A DNA stretch of 29,698 nucleotides, taken from an uncultured Prevotella sp. (GTDB lineage Bacteria > Bacteroidota > Bacteroidia > Bacteroidales > Bacteroidaceae). The stretch's first letter is position 1. Every line of letters begins with the position of its first letter. The stretch covers positions 1-29,698 of the forward strand of contig CABSIA010000019.1 of NCBI GenBank assembly GCA_902477645.1, written 5' to 3'. Under the pieces are notes generated by a model that saw only the letters and a list, made by a program, of their open reading frames with translations, did no database searches and was not told where the DNA came from. Position numbers and translations under genes: made by a program. Shown here one piece after another: positions 23,401-29,698 of the stretch.

Positions 23401-24736
23401 AAATGGCATTGTTATTGCTCTTTCCCGGGGTTGGTGTGTCTGTGTTTGCCCATTCGTTGCCGCCATCTGTAATTCTTGCGTATGCTATGCGTTCCATGCT
23501 TGCCGGGTAAGATTCTGACGTTATGATGTTGCCGTTGCCATCGCTGATGATAACTTGTCCGCCATCTACATCGAGTTTCATATTTGCATTTGTCGGGCAA
23601 AGGTTGTTGTTGTCGCACCATATCACCTTGTATCCCTTTGCGGGCACAGCACCGTTTTCTGCCGAAATCTTCCACATCTTTGTGTTCATCGGGTCGTTGC
23701 TGAGCCACAGTCCGCTTATCGTCACTGGTCTTGAAGTTGGATTGTAGAGTTCTACCCAGCCGTCGAACTGGAAGGCAGGGCTTACAAACTCGTCGACATT
23801 CGATGCCATAATCTCGTTTATCACAAGCGATTCTGCTGTTGCCGTATTGTCCTCAACCTTCACGGTGCATGCCGCCATAACCGTACTGCCGTCTGTGGTA
23901 GACGCATAAATCTTGGCCGTGCCCGGCTTTTTTGTCTTTACCAGTCCGTTGCCGTTTACCGTAGCCACAGACTCGTTGTCGCTTCGCCATGTGATTTTTT
24001 TGAAAGTCGCATTTGCGGGAGATATCGTGGCAACTAATTGCAGAGTCTCTCCAGTTACGAGTGTTGTGCTATATGTATTTAGTGAAATGCCGTCTGCTGC
24101 TATTATCTCACCGTAAAGTTCCAGTTTGAAGTTGTCGAAAATGCACCAGTTGTTGTTTACGAAAGTTTGGTTTACGAGTCCCAATTTCAGGTCGCCGCCC
24201 GTATGGTCGAATTCCATCTCGTTGCTGTACGCACCTTGTGAGAATGCTTCGGTAGCGGTTTCCATGGTATTAGGGAAATATACGGTTTTGCCGTTTACCG
24301 TAGTACTCCAAACTCCGCTGGCAGCAGGAGGTGTTGTAAAATAAAAAGAGTATATGCTTGCAAGTTTCTGTGTGGCATTGTTGGCATACATCATGGCTGT
24401 GATATCCTCGTTTCCGCTGGCGTAGTTCCAGTACCCGGAGTTGTTGTCCTGGCATCTGTGATACGCCTGAACCGACATTCTGTAGTGTCCGGCAGGCAGA
24501 TTGCTTACGGTTTGAAAAATGTCGAACGTTCCGTTCCAAAACTCCATGGCTCCGCATCTGACGGTCTGCGAGCTTGCGTTCGAGGTGTAGGTCCAGCCTG
24601 CATTGCTGTCGCCGTCAAAGCTTGGGTTTACGATTCTTTCTTCCGTAATGTTTATCCATCCTTTGTCGGCCGATGCCTTGCTGACATATACAGTGGCGGC
24701 TATCAGGGTGGCAGCAAAAATATACAGTCGTTTCAT
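20408..24736 (-). CDS. Large secreted CotH-kinase protein with Ig-like, lamin-tail and type IX sorting domains
   Basis: The 1442-residue protein has a signal peptide (residues 1-23). A beta-rich carbohydrate-binding-like domain (about 25-210) is followed by a BIG2 Ig-like domain (214-297), a lamin-tail domain (about 302-440) and a chitobiase-C-terminal-like beta domain (about 452-530). The CotH kinase domain spans about 535-925, with GGTDWPQNN (778-786) and SFDLDFAFN (802-810), the metal/ATP-binding acidic region. A module with an InlB-like GYKFTGWKSN (976-985), a jelly-roll domain (about 1000-1157), a second lamin-tail domain (about 1200-1345) and a C-terminal sorting domain (about 1365-1442) complete it. 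The start 24736 carries the signal peptide; the frame stays open upstream to 25063 but that stretch is tmRNA. CotH-family enzymes phosphorylate proteins. The target here is unknown. Confidence 0.88.
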   Translation of the reverse strand: MKRLYIFAATLIAATVYVSKASADKGWINITEERIVNPSFDGDSNAGWTYTSNASSQTVRCGAMEFWNGTFDIFQTVSNLPAGHYRMSVQAYHRCQDNNSGYWNYASGNEDITAMMYANNATQKLASIYSFYFTTPPAASGVWSTTVNGKTVYFPNTMETATEAFSQGAYSNEMEFDHTGGDLKLGLVNQTFVNNNWCIFDNFKLELYGEIIAADGISLNTYSTTLVTGETLQLVATISPANATFKKITWRSDNESVATVNGNGLVKTKKPGTAKIYASTTDGSTVMAACTVKVEDNTATAESLVINEIMASNVDEFVSPAFQFDGWVELYNPTSRPVTISGLWLSNDPMNTKMWKISAENGAVPAKGYKVIWCDNNNLCPTNANMKLDVDGGQVIISDGNGNIITSESYPASMERIAYARITDGGNEWANTDTPTPGKSNNNAIFGAAQLNAPIVAPGSQVFKSSMRITVDIPDGATLRYTTDGTLPTATNGNTSKTGVFNINNTANYRFRLFADGMMASPVTTRSYIKWDKDFNIPVLSVVSDPRFLYDDSLGVYVRGVNGKPGNGQSSPCNWNMDWERPVNMSYINDKGEMVLNQDVNLEMCGGWSRAWTPHSFKLKGNKELGGDKNLNYPFFKAKPYIRNRTLQVRNGGNDNSCRFKDPALETIIQTSGIDIDLQSYQPVHEFINGEYIGVLNVREPNNKHYVYANYGWDDDQIDQFEMSPDSGYVQKQGTIDSFLKWYDYSADAANNDTYEEIKQMVDIDEYTNYMAATMYLGGTDWPQNNIKGFRLTEDGKFRFVSFDLDFAFNTSDPFNTFEWKNTYTFDKLHNGLPQITAEIKFVTIFLNMLKNAEFRKKFIDTYCIMGGSVFEPTRCNQILDSLVNKVAPEMAFKGESPYSTYNSIKEGLANRMPTMINSLKNYWRMQLDGKTAVSGKLSSDIKGARIELNGTDIPTGKFDGQLFSPMTITAVAPAGYKFTGWKSNNQLMTTVVGKGSSWKYYDQGSLDGKNWTANSYNENSWKQGYAPLGYGKDGLATTISYGSSSSDKYPTYYFRQSFNLDEKPSTAKKAVLNFTVDDGFIVYINGQEAGRYNMPAGAVNFQTVSTTYAHGNPDTGTLEISTEAMRKGTNVIAVEVHNNSRTSSDIYWDAELKGMFTTNGGNDDNYIYNEETITMPSESFDLVACYEPMENSIEKGFAPVRINEISAANDIYVNEYGKKNDWIELYNTTDEPIDVEGMFLSNDANNLRLFTLTKGETSASTIIPAKGYMVVWCDKLETSHDLHTPFKLAAAGGTIALTAADGTWTDSICYPAHDGYSTIGRYADGAQSVYHLTTPTIGKANVMTSYANKITEQTSGITNLAASAENRNITLRMAAGNFVVRTEATSAKIELYTLSGQKISETTVNIVGGIGTHNIETLPHGCYIAKATDSNGMTATMKVRK

Positions 24737-24771
24737 AATTGGTAATAAAGTGTTAGGCGGGTTATTTTTTG

Positions 24772-24802
24772 CAAAAATACAAAAAAAAGTCCCCAAATGC
24801 AA
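24772..24802 (-). promoter_or_regulatory. Bacteroidota-type promoter for the CotH-like gene
   Basis: On the minus strand TATTTTTG (24772-24779) lies 20 bases from a TTG (24800-24802). The leader would be about 30 bases, and the site is divergent from the ssrA promoter. Confidence 0.55.
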
Positions 24803-24889
24803 GAAAACGGCTAAATATTTGTTTGTTGTGCCAGGCAACAACTGTTTTTGGACAATGTAGGCACTATTTGGAAAAAAATAGAATTTTGT

Positions 24890-24920
24890 TTTGTCATTCC
24901 GTTTTCTTTTACTACCTTTG
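24890..24920 (+). promoter_or_regulatory. Promoter of ssrA
   Basis: TTTG (24890-24893), a 19-base spacer and TACCTTTG (24913-24920) match the Bacteroidota consensus. They lie about 37 bases upstream of the mature 5' end, leaving a short 5' precursor. Confidence 0.65.
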
Positions 24921-24956
24921 CACAAAGGAAGCAATTTCTGCTTACTGCATTCTCTT

Positions 24957-25353
24957 GGGGTTGACATGGATTTGACGGCGAGATGAAATGGTATGTAAGC
25001 ACGCGGAGACTCGTCGGCTATCTCCTTAATCAGAGTGGACACAAATTTAATTGGCGAAAACAACTACGCTCTCGCTGCCTAATCGAAGCATAGTAGATTA
25101 CTGGCTTAATCCAGTCACAAGGTGACAGGACGAGACATCGCCCCAATGATGTTGTTCCGAATCAGAGGACAAGGCGGTGCAGGTAAATCGGAAATAGTCT
25201 GTGCAGGCTCCGGTGCCCAGATGAAATTTTAGGAGATAAGGTTGCGGTTGGTAGTCCGGTTCTTGCCGCAACTCGAAAATCTCGTCCGGAATAAGCGTGT
25301 AGAAAGCGTATGGTTTCCTTGTGCGGACGTGGGTTCGAATCCCACCAGCTCCA
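24957..25353 (+). ncRNA. ssrA: Transfer-messenger RNA (tmRNA)
   Basis: The RNA is about 397 nt long and rescues stalled ribosomes by trans-translation. The 5' end GGGGTTG pairs with CAGCTCC near the 3' end (25346-25352, with G-U pairs) to form the Ala-tRNA-like acceptor stem. GGGTTCGAATCCC (25331-25343) is the T arm. The tag frame reads GENNYALAA followed by TAA (25053-25082), with a Gly resume codon and the usual hydrophobic ALAA end that directs proteolysis. The 3' CCA is not encoded after the discriminator A at 25353, so it would be added by the CCA enzyme. A terminator follows. Confidence 0.95.
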
Positions 25354-25371
25354 CTTCTTAGTATTCAGTAT

Positions 25372-25409
25372 ATCGCTGTAGGCTAATAGCATGCAGCGAT
25401 TTTTCTTTT
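25372..25409 (+). terminator. Intrinsic terminator of ssrA
   Basis: ATCGCTG (25372-25378) and CAGCGAT (25394-25400) form the stem, followed by TTTTCTTTT. It lies 19 bases after the mature tmRNA end. Confidence 0.85.
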
Positions 25410-25452
25410 ATATGGAAATCCCAAACAATGTTGCGTGAAACTTGCAATCTGT

Positions 25453-26775
25453 TTACAATTGCCTAAGAAGAAAAGCCATATACAATGGTAGAACAAGCAT
25501 CTTGTCTTGCCTGCCAAGATTATAGTCGCCAAGTTTCACAAGGCGTTGTACGTGATACTTCTCTGGATGAGCCAGAATGGTTTTGCTGCTTTTTACGTTA
25601 CCAGACTGAGCCTTCACCTCAACCAGGACACATTCTCCTTGATAGCGCATAACGAAATCAACCTCCAGACCTGAATCCTTGCGGAAATAGTAAAGCTTAC
25701 GTCCCATCTTTGCAAAGATATCTGCGATTAGGTTCTCAAAAATAGCTCCCTTGTAGCCATAAAGCTTTCCCTGTAAGATGTCGAATTGGGTTCCATCCTC
25801 AAGCATTGAAACGAAAAGTCCTGTATCTACCATGTATATTTTGAAAACATCGTCCATGGCATTCCCGTCCAAAGGCAATTCTGTGATGTTCAAGTTGCGG
25901 CAACGACAAACAATACCCGCGTCTTCTATCCATTGTATGCTACCTGCATATTGCGATGCTTTAGCACCTTTTTGTATAAGAGAATACTGAAACTTCTTGT
26001 TTTCTTTTCCCAGTTGGCGTGGAATTGACTCAAAACATTCCCTGATGCGTGATTTGTCACGGTCGGGAGCATATTTTATCATGTCTTCCTCATAACTGCT
26101 GACAATACTTCGTTGTCCCACAACTACTTTGCCTATGTCGTGGCTGTTTATAAACATGTTCACAATGTCGGGCATTCCACCTACTACGGTATATTGTAGC
26201 AACAATTGGCGAAATCGTTGGTGCAATGCTTCGGGTACAGGTCGCTCTTCATCCAGACATGTTTTTATGCGGTTAATGATTTCTGTTGTAATTCCGTTTG
26301 CCCATAGAAATTCCTCAAAATCCAAAGGATACATATTTATGTGGGTCTCGTATCCAACAGGGATAGAGCTGTAGCCTTTGCCGTCGCCATAACCTTTTAC
26401 ACCCAAAAGTGAGCCTGTGGCAATAACGTCATACCTGCCATCTATATGAAAAAACTTCAGTGCCGACCTTGCTGCAGGGCAGTCTTGTATCTCGTCAAGT
26501 ATAAGACAGGTATTTCCCGGCTCAAATACTGTGTCTGGCATCATTGCTGTGATGTTCATCGTTATATCGTCCACCTTTTTTGAGTCGGCAAAAGCCAGCA
26601 TGCAGTTTGGATTCTCAATAAAATTGAGGTATATCGTATTGGCATAATTCTCTTCGGCAAACTTTCTTACCGAAAAAGTCTTGCCGCATTGTCTGCATCC
26701 TTTAATGACAACAGGCTTGTGTCCAGCCTCTTCTTTCCAAACTTTCAGTGTGTGTTCAATCTTTCTTTTAAGCAT
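25453..26775 (-). CDS. AAA ATPase with DUF4143 domain
   Basis: The 440-residue protein has a Walker A at residues 26-33 (GCRQCGKT), where the family more often has GxRRxGKT or similar. Walker B is at 91-95 (LILDE), with IATGSLLG as sensor-like segment near 118-125. The C-terminal DUF4143 part contains GAIFENLIADIF and SGLEVDFVM...VLVEVKAQ (E371, D373, E386, K388), the arrangement of a PD-(D/E)xK nuclease-like core. These proteins are very common in gut Bacteroidota and often occur in many copies. Their role is not established; nuclease-like or toxin-related functions have been proposed. The gene is monocistronic, convergent with ssrA, and its predicted mRNA leader is a 33-nt repeat array. Confidence 0.88.
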   Translation of the reverse strand: MLKRKIEHTLKVWKEEAGHKPVVIKGCRQCGKTFSVRKFAEENYANTIYLNFIENPNCMLAFADSKKVDDITMNITAMMPDTVFEPGNTCLILDEIQDCPAARSALKFFHIDGRYDVIATGSLLGVKGYGDGKGYSSIPVGYETHINMYPLDFEEFLWANGITTEIINRIKTCLDEERPVPEALHQRFRQLLLQYTVVGGMPDIVNMFINSHDIGKVVVGQRSIVSSYEEDMIKYAPDRDKSRIRECFESIPRQLGKENKKFQYSLIQKGAKASQYAGSIQWIEDAGIVCRCRNLNITELPLDGNAMDDVFKIYMVDTGLFVSMLEDGTQFDILQGKLYGYKGAIFENLIADIFAKMGRKLYYFRKDSGLEVDFVMRYQGECVLVEVKAQSGNVKSSKTILAHPEKYHVQRLVKLGDYNLGRQDKMLVLPLYMAFLLRQL

Positions 26776-26784
26776 GATTTCTTA

Positions 26785-26900
26785 TTTTTCAAGGGACTTT
26801 TTTGCTATTTACTCCACTTTTTCAAGGGACTTTTCTGTTGTTCGTTCCACTTTTTCAAGGGACTTTTCTGTTGGTTGCACCACTTTTCCAAGGGACTTTC
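26785..26900 (-). repeat. Four 33-bp direct repeats in the leader of the DUF4143 gene
   Basis: The core TTTT(T/C)CAAGGGAC starts at 26785, 26818, 26851 and 26884, an exact period of 33. In transcript sense the core reads GTCCCTTGAAAAA and is followed by GTGGA-like sequence in the first three transcribed copies. The array fills the space between the predicted transcription start (about 26900) and the ATG at 26775. There is no ATG within it. A GTG-started 24-codon frame (26883-26809) with two copies of EKSLEKVE is possible. Confidence 0.85.
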
Positions 26901-26905
26901 GTTTG

Positions 26906-26936
26906 CAAATATAGTTTAAATTGAGTTTAGAACAAA
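26906..26936 (-). promoter_or_regulatory. Bacteroidota-type promoter for the DUF4143 gene
   Basis: On the minus strand TTTG (26933-26936), a 19-base spacer and TATATTTG (26906-26913) form an almost ideal promoter. The start of transcription would fall at the first 33-bp repeat. Confidence 0.65.
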
Positions 26937-26988
26937 AAATAAAACAGAAAAATTAATGATTTTTATCGTATTTGGATATAATAAATTA

Positions 26989-27016
26989 TTGCTGTCTGAT
27001 AAAATGTTTACTTTTG
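26989..27016 (+). promoter_or_regulatory. Possible rightward promoter ahead of a candidate small RNA
   Basis: TACTTTTG (27009-27016) fits the -7 element. A TTG at 26989-26991 lies 17 bases upstream, slightly short of the usual spacing. No gene follows for hundreds of bases except a hairpin terminator. Confidence 0.35.
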
Positions 27017-27059
27017 CCCATGGTTAAACTTTTTGTGTGGTAGCTCAAAGATAACCAAA

Positions 27060-27100
27060 AGGGCTGACTCCAGCAAATGGAATCAGCTCTAATTCTTTTT
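27060..27100 (+). terminator. Hairpin with T tract in the intergenic region
   Basis: AGGGCTGACTCC (27060-27071) pairs with GGAATCAGCTCT (27079-27090) apart from two positions that make G-U or A-C contacts, and AATTCTTTTT follows. It could end a transcript of about 80 nt started at the promoter at 26989-27016. Confidence 0.55.
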
Positions 27101-27302
27101 GGCAATCCTTCAAAGATTTCACGTCATCGCGGGACTTCTCTGGTACAATATGTGTGGTCGCTTTTTTTTGTTTATCTCCGTGCCTTCCGCTGTCGCCTCA
27201 CGTCCTCGGAGAAATTTATCATTCTCTCCGAAGATGATACTATGTAAATTCATAATCACATATAAGGGCGAAGAAGTACGAAACTAGACGTTTTGTATAA
27301 GA

Positions 27303-27330
27303 AACAGCCCACTCGATTAAGAGTGAGCTG
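27303..27330 (-). terminator. Terminator after the broken zinc-ribbon gene
   Basis: On the minus strand CAGCTCACTC (27321-27330) pairs with GAGTGGGCTG (27305-27314) with one G-U pair, followed by TTTCTT. It lies about 28 bases after the stop at 27358. Confidence 0.6.
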
Positions 27331-27357
27331 TACAATTAAATTACTTTGTTTTGTCTA

Positions 27358-27999
27358 TTACCATTTATGTTTGCAATATGGACATTTATGCTTCCAGCCA
27401 TCATAATTGCTTAGACCAGTCTCTTTTGCAAGTTGTCCACCTGCTCGTCCGCTCACAGTTGTTGCATATCCATCACCGCCTGTTAGCATTCCTCCAACTA
27501 TCTTTGCGCCCTCTCTTATTGCTAAGCCTCCAATGAATTTCGCAGCATTCTTTGCACTTCCTACGACATACCGGTTGAAATCATCTTCGTCTCTATCAAA
27601 AAAATTATGGCAGTTGGGCATTCGATATTTAGTTTTCTAAACTCAGCTTCCTTTTCTGCAACATATTCATCATTAGTCTTGGATTTTAATTCTTTCAAAA
27701 GCGTCTTATTATCATCGCATTTAGCCCAGCTAAAGAATGTGATGAAGCCTACGACAATCACTACAAACCAAGCGAAAAGATATACGGTCTGTTGCTTCCG
27801 CAATAGTAAAGCCGAAAGCCTTAGCAGCCTCAATGTGGACGTATTTATCTGTACTATTCAACCAGCAAACACATAGAGCTTCCAGTATCAGCCATACAAT
27901 CAGTATTTTAATAGAATCATGAAAATTGCTTCGTTTTTCATCTATTTCTATTTGATGTTGAAGTGCCCATTCACTCCTCTTCTCCTGTATTGTTGCCAT
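27358..27999 (-). pseudogene. Membrane/zinc-ribbon protein gene with two compensating frameshifts
   Basis: Three overlapping pieces read as one 213-residue protein if two frameshifts are corrected. Piece 1 (from ATG 27999) reads MATIQEKRSEWALQHQIEID, then a helix IKILIVWLILEALCVCWL, then EAAKAFGFTIAEATDR. Around 27780-27800 the sense moves to the next frame, which supplies a second membrane helix (VYLFAWFVVIVVGFITFF) and a charged stretch ending NIECP. Near 27618-27622, in a CCC run, it moves back to the first frame, giving CPNCHNFFDRDEDDFNRYVVGS, a Gly-rich segment and the end CPYCKHKW. The joined protein would have two CxxC pairs, CPNC and CPYC, a typical zinc-ribbon arrangement. I do not know the family. 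The piece boundaries could instead be separate small genes or sequence errors. Confidence 0.6.
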
Positions 28000-28055
28000 A
28001 TTTTTTTATTATTCGTTAAACTGAGAACTATTATTTCTGATTATTATTGTAGCCT

Positions 28056-29698
28056 TTAAATTTTCACTTTTATAGTGTCATTCAAGACTTTTACAATATA
28101 AAGACCAGAGGCGAGATAAATTTTATTGTTATTTCCTCTATAAACAAGAGTACCGTCTATAGTATATATTTTAACCATATTTCCTCCAATACCTTCTATT
28201 ATAATAGAACCATTGAGGACTGTGATGTTCGCTTTTGGACTTCCTGTTACTTCATTGATTCCATCTATTTGATTTACAGTAACGCTACATGTCGCCTTTA
28301 TATCAGTATATTCTTTTGAAGAGACTGTGATGTTGGTTGTACCATCACTTATTCCTACAACGAGTCCGTTATTGTCAACAGATGCGACAACAGGGTTTGA
28401 TGATTCCCATATTAGCGACTTGTCGGTTGCATTCTCTGGCAAAACGGAAACTTCCAACGATACCTTTTCCCCAACTACTATATTAAGATTGCTTGGTATG
28501 ATTTCTATGCTTTCCACAGGAGTTGGAGCTACAGTAATTTCTATTGAAGCACTTACATCACCGCATGAGGCTGTAATAATTGCCACTCCAGTCTTTTCAT
28601 GTGCCGAAACAAGACCTTCTGTATCTACAGATGCTATACTTTCATCACTACTCTGCCATGTTACAGTCTTGTCCGTAGTAGTTTCTGGGAGAACAGAAGC
28701 AAAGAGTTGAACTGTTTCTCCATCTACGAGAGTTGTAGAACTCTCAGCAGAAATATTTATACTCTCAGCTGCTGTAGCTATTCCATTCACACTTACAGAA
28801 GCATTTACTCCACTGCCGTCATTTGCTGATACAGTTATTTCTGTTGAACCTATGCCTGTGATAGTTACTAGACCCTCAGAATCTACTGTAGCCACATTTT
28901 CATCTGCCGTAGTCCAGGTTAACGACTTATCCGTTGCATTCTCTGGGAATACATTTGCAATTACTTTAACACATTCCCCAACCTTAGCATCAATTCTATT
29001 CTGAGAAAGTTCTATCTGTTCTACTAAGGTAATGTTGCTCAGAATATTGTGGAAGAGTTGCCAGTTTGGAGCTTTTGAGTATCTCTTAATGCTTTCAGTC
29101 GGGACATAAAGCAAACCGTTTGTGTAAGTGTTGTCGCTAAATACTATTTCGCCCTTTGGACCATGTAACGGAGGAACCGGATTTTCAGAATGAATCTCCA
29201 TTAGTTTTTCGCACCCATAGAAAGCATTAAATCCGACAGTCTGTACGTTTTCGGGAATAATAACTGAGGTCAAAGCATTACACCCAGAAAACGCTCCATT
29301 GTCAATTACTGTTAGGCTCTTGGGGAAACTGACAGAATTAAGTCCCGAGCATTTAGAAAACGCATTTTCCCCAATGGTTGTGACATTTTCAGGAAACACT
29401 ACGGAAGTTAGACTTTCGCAATCTGTAAATGCGTTGACACCAATCTCAGTTACGCAACTGCCGATTGTTATATTTTTTAGGCTCGAAGCGGAAAAGACAT
29501 TGCCGATTATATTTCTGCCAAGATAAATATCTTCGGCGGCACTTTCTTGAAATGCAGAATGTGCTGCATACATTGGTTCGTAGGAAGGTAACGTCAACGT
29601 TTTATCACCATCTTGGAATACGATTTTCCTTAGTTCCGAGCATGATGCAAATACACCATCTCCTATTTCGGTTACACTGTTGGGTATTGTCACAGACG
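28056..29698 (-). CDS. BspA-like leucine-rich-repeat surface protein with three Ig-like domains, 5' end outside the window
   Basis: At least 547 codons are visible, and the frame is open through the right edge. The GTG at 29693 lies inside an LRR unit and is not the true start. Residues (counted from that GTG) 1-170 are BspA/LRR_5 repeats with the pattern I.IP..V..IG..AF..C..L..V, for example LTSVVFPENVTTIGENAFSK and SVIIPENVQTVGFNAFYG. Residues about 170-220 are a cap (TNGLLYVPTESIKRYSKAPNW) common in these proteins. Three BIG2 Ig-like domains follow (about 225-303, 309-388, 392-473), each with a LP/FPENATDKSLTW-type core. Residues about 478-545 look like a type IX sorting domain (MVKIYTIDGTLVYRG...LASGLYIVKVLNDTIKVKI). 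It is probably exported and anchored on the cell surface; adhesion is a family-based guess. Confidence 0.88.
   Translation of the reverse strand, partial: SVTIPNSVTEIGDGVFASCSELRKIVFQDGDKTLTLPSYEPMYAAHSAFQESAAEDIYLGRNIIGNVFSASSLKNITIGSCVTEIGVNAFTDCESLTSVVFPENVTTIGENAFSKCSGLNSVSFPKSLTVIDNGAFSGCNALTSVIIPENVQTVGFNAFYGCEKLMEIHSENPVPPLHGPKGEIVFSDNTYTNGLLYVPTESIKRYSKAPNWQLFHNILSNITLVEQIELSQNRIDAKVGECVKVIANVFPENATDKSLTWTTADENVATVDSEGLVTITGIGSTEITVSANDGSGVNASVSVNGIATAAESINISAESSTTLVDGETVQLFASVLPETTTDKTVTWQSSDESIASVDTEGLVSAHEKTGVAIITASCGDVSASIEITVAPTPVESIEIIPSNLNIVVGEKVSLEVSVLPENATDKSLIWESSNPVVASVDNNGLVVGISDGTTNITVSSKEYTDIKATCSVTVNQIDGINEVTGSPKANITVLNGSIIIEGIGGNMVKIYTIDGTLVYRGNNNKIYLASGLYIVKVLNDTIKVKI

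Larger units (their letters stand above)
26941..27357. other. Non-coding region, possible small RNA and terminators
   Basis: No convincing protein gene is seen in these 417 bases. The one ORF of 62 codons (27099-27287) has no family features. The left part contains a possible rightward promoter (26989-27016) and a hairpin with T tract (27060-27100). The right end contains the terminator of the leftward broken gene (27303-27330). The middle, about 27105-27295, has no signal I can name. Confidence 0.55.

Noticed and set aside
24737..25063. N-terminal 109-residue extension of the CotH-like protein
   Set aside because: The extension crosses the ssrA promoter and tmRNA. The Met at 24736 starts a clear signal peptide and lies just after a minus-strand promoter.
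26785..26900. CRISPR array
   Set aside because: Only four copies occur, the similarity extends into the would-be spacers, the gaps are about 20 bases and no cas gene is present. It is a tandem direct repeat.
26681..26919. Rightward ORFs with repeated FFKGLF peptides
   Set aside because: These are antisense translations of the 33-bp repeats and of the 5' end of the ATPase gene. No start context or family similarity is seen.
27099..27287. 62-codon rightward ORF in the intergenic region
   Set aside because: It starts inside the T tract of the hairpin at 27060-27100, has no recognisable features and no promoter, so it is probably chance.
1..29698. Insertion sequences, integrases or phage genes
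   Set aside because: No transposase, integrase or phage structural protein is seen in any frame. Signs of transfer are limited to base composition around the zeta-like locus and the polysaccharide cluster.

Overview
The window looks like a chromosomal segment of a member of the order Bacteroidales (phylum Bacteroidota). Four things point there. Several gene starts are preceded by the Bacteroidota-type promoter (TTG or TTTG about 19-21 bases upstream of TAnnTTTG). Two large surface proteins end in what look like type IX secretion sorting domains. The exopolysaccharide genes are of Bacteroides/Prevotella type (Wzi family, long multi-SLBB Wza, EpsG-like polymerase). The tmRNA encodes the tag GENNYALAA. 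I cannot settle the family or genus.

Layout. Positions 1-3415 carry mostly rightward housekeeping genes: the tail of an endonuclease/exonuclease/phosphatase protein coupled to a uracil-DNA-glycosylase-superfamily protein, then uridine kinase (udk) and a Bcp-type peroxiredoxin. A leftward HdeD/DUF308 membrane protein and a rightward histidine phosphatase follow, sharing overlapping divergent promoters. Positions 3510-5377 carry two leftward secreted proteins: a BamE/SmpA-like plus DUF4476 protein, and a protein ending in seven exact-period 12-residue Ser-rich repeats. Positions 5664-6608 are an AT-rich islet with a zeta-toxin-like kinase and a small overlapping partner.

Positions 6727-20260 form an exopolysaccharide locus. 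Rightward, a Wzi-family outer membrane protein and a lipoprotein end in a perfect 44-bp palindrome. Convergent with them, a ten-gene leftward cluster reads Wza, Wzz, Wzy (EpsG-like), Wzx, four GT2 glycosyltransferases, a secreted TIM-barrel glycosidase-like protein and the initiating sugar-phosphate transferase. Together these would assemble a lipid-linked repeat unit, flip it, polymerise it and export it. No sugar-nucleotide synthesis genes and no tyrosine kinase are present.

Positions 20408-24736 encode a 1442-residue secreted CotH-kinase protein with Ig-like, lamin-tail and sorting domains. It is divergent from the tmRNA gene ssrA (24957-25353). Positions 25453-26775 encode an AAA/DUF4143 ATPase whose predicted transcript starts with a leader of four 33-nt repeats. 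Positions 26941-27357 lack genes but hold a possible small RNA. A broken membrane/zinc-ribbon gene (27358-27999) follows, then a BspA-like leucine-rich-repeat surface protein that runs off the right edge.

The least explained elements are the 33-nt repeat leader, the zeta-kinase/partner pair, the gene with two compensating frameshifts, and three large palindromes placed at gene 3' ends.
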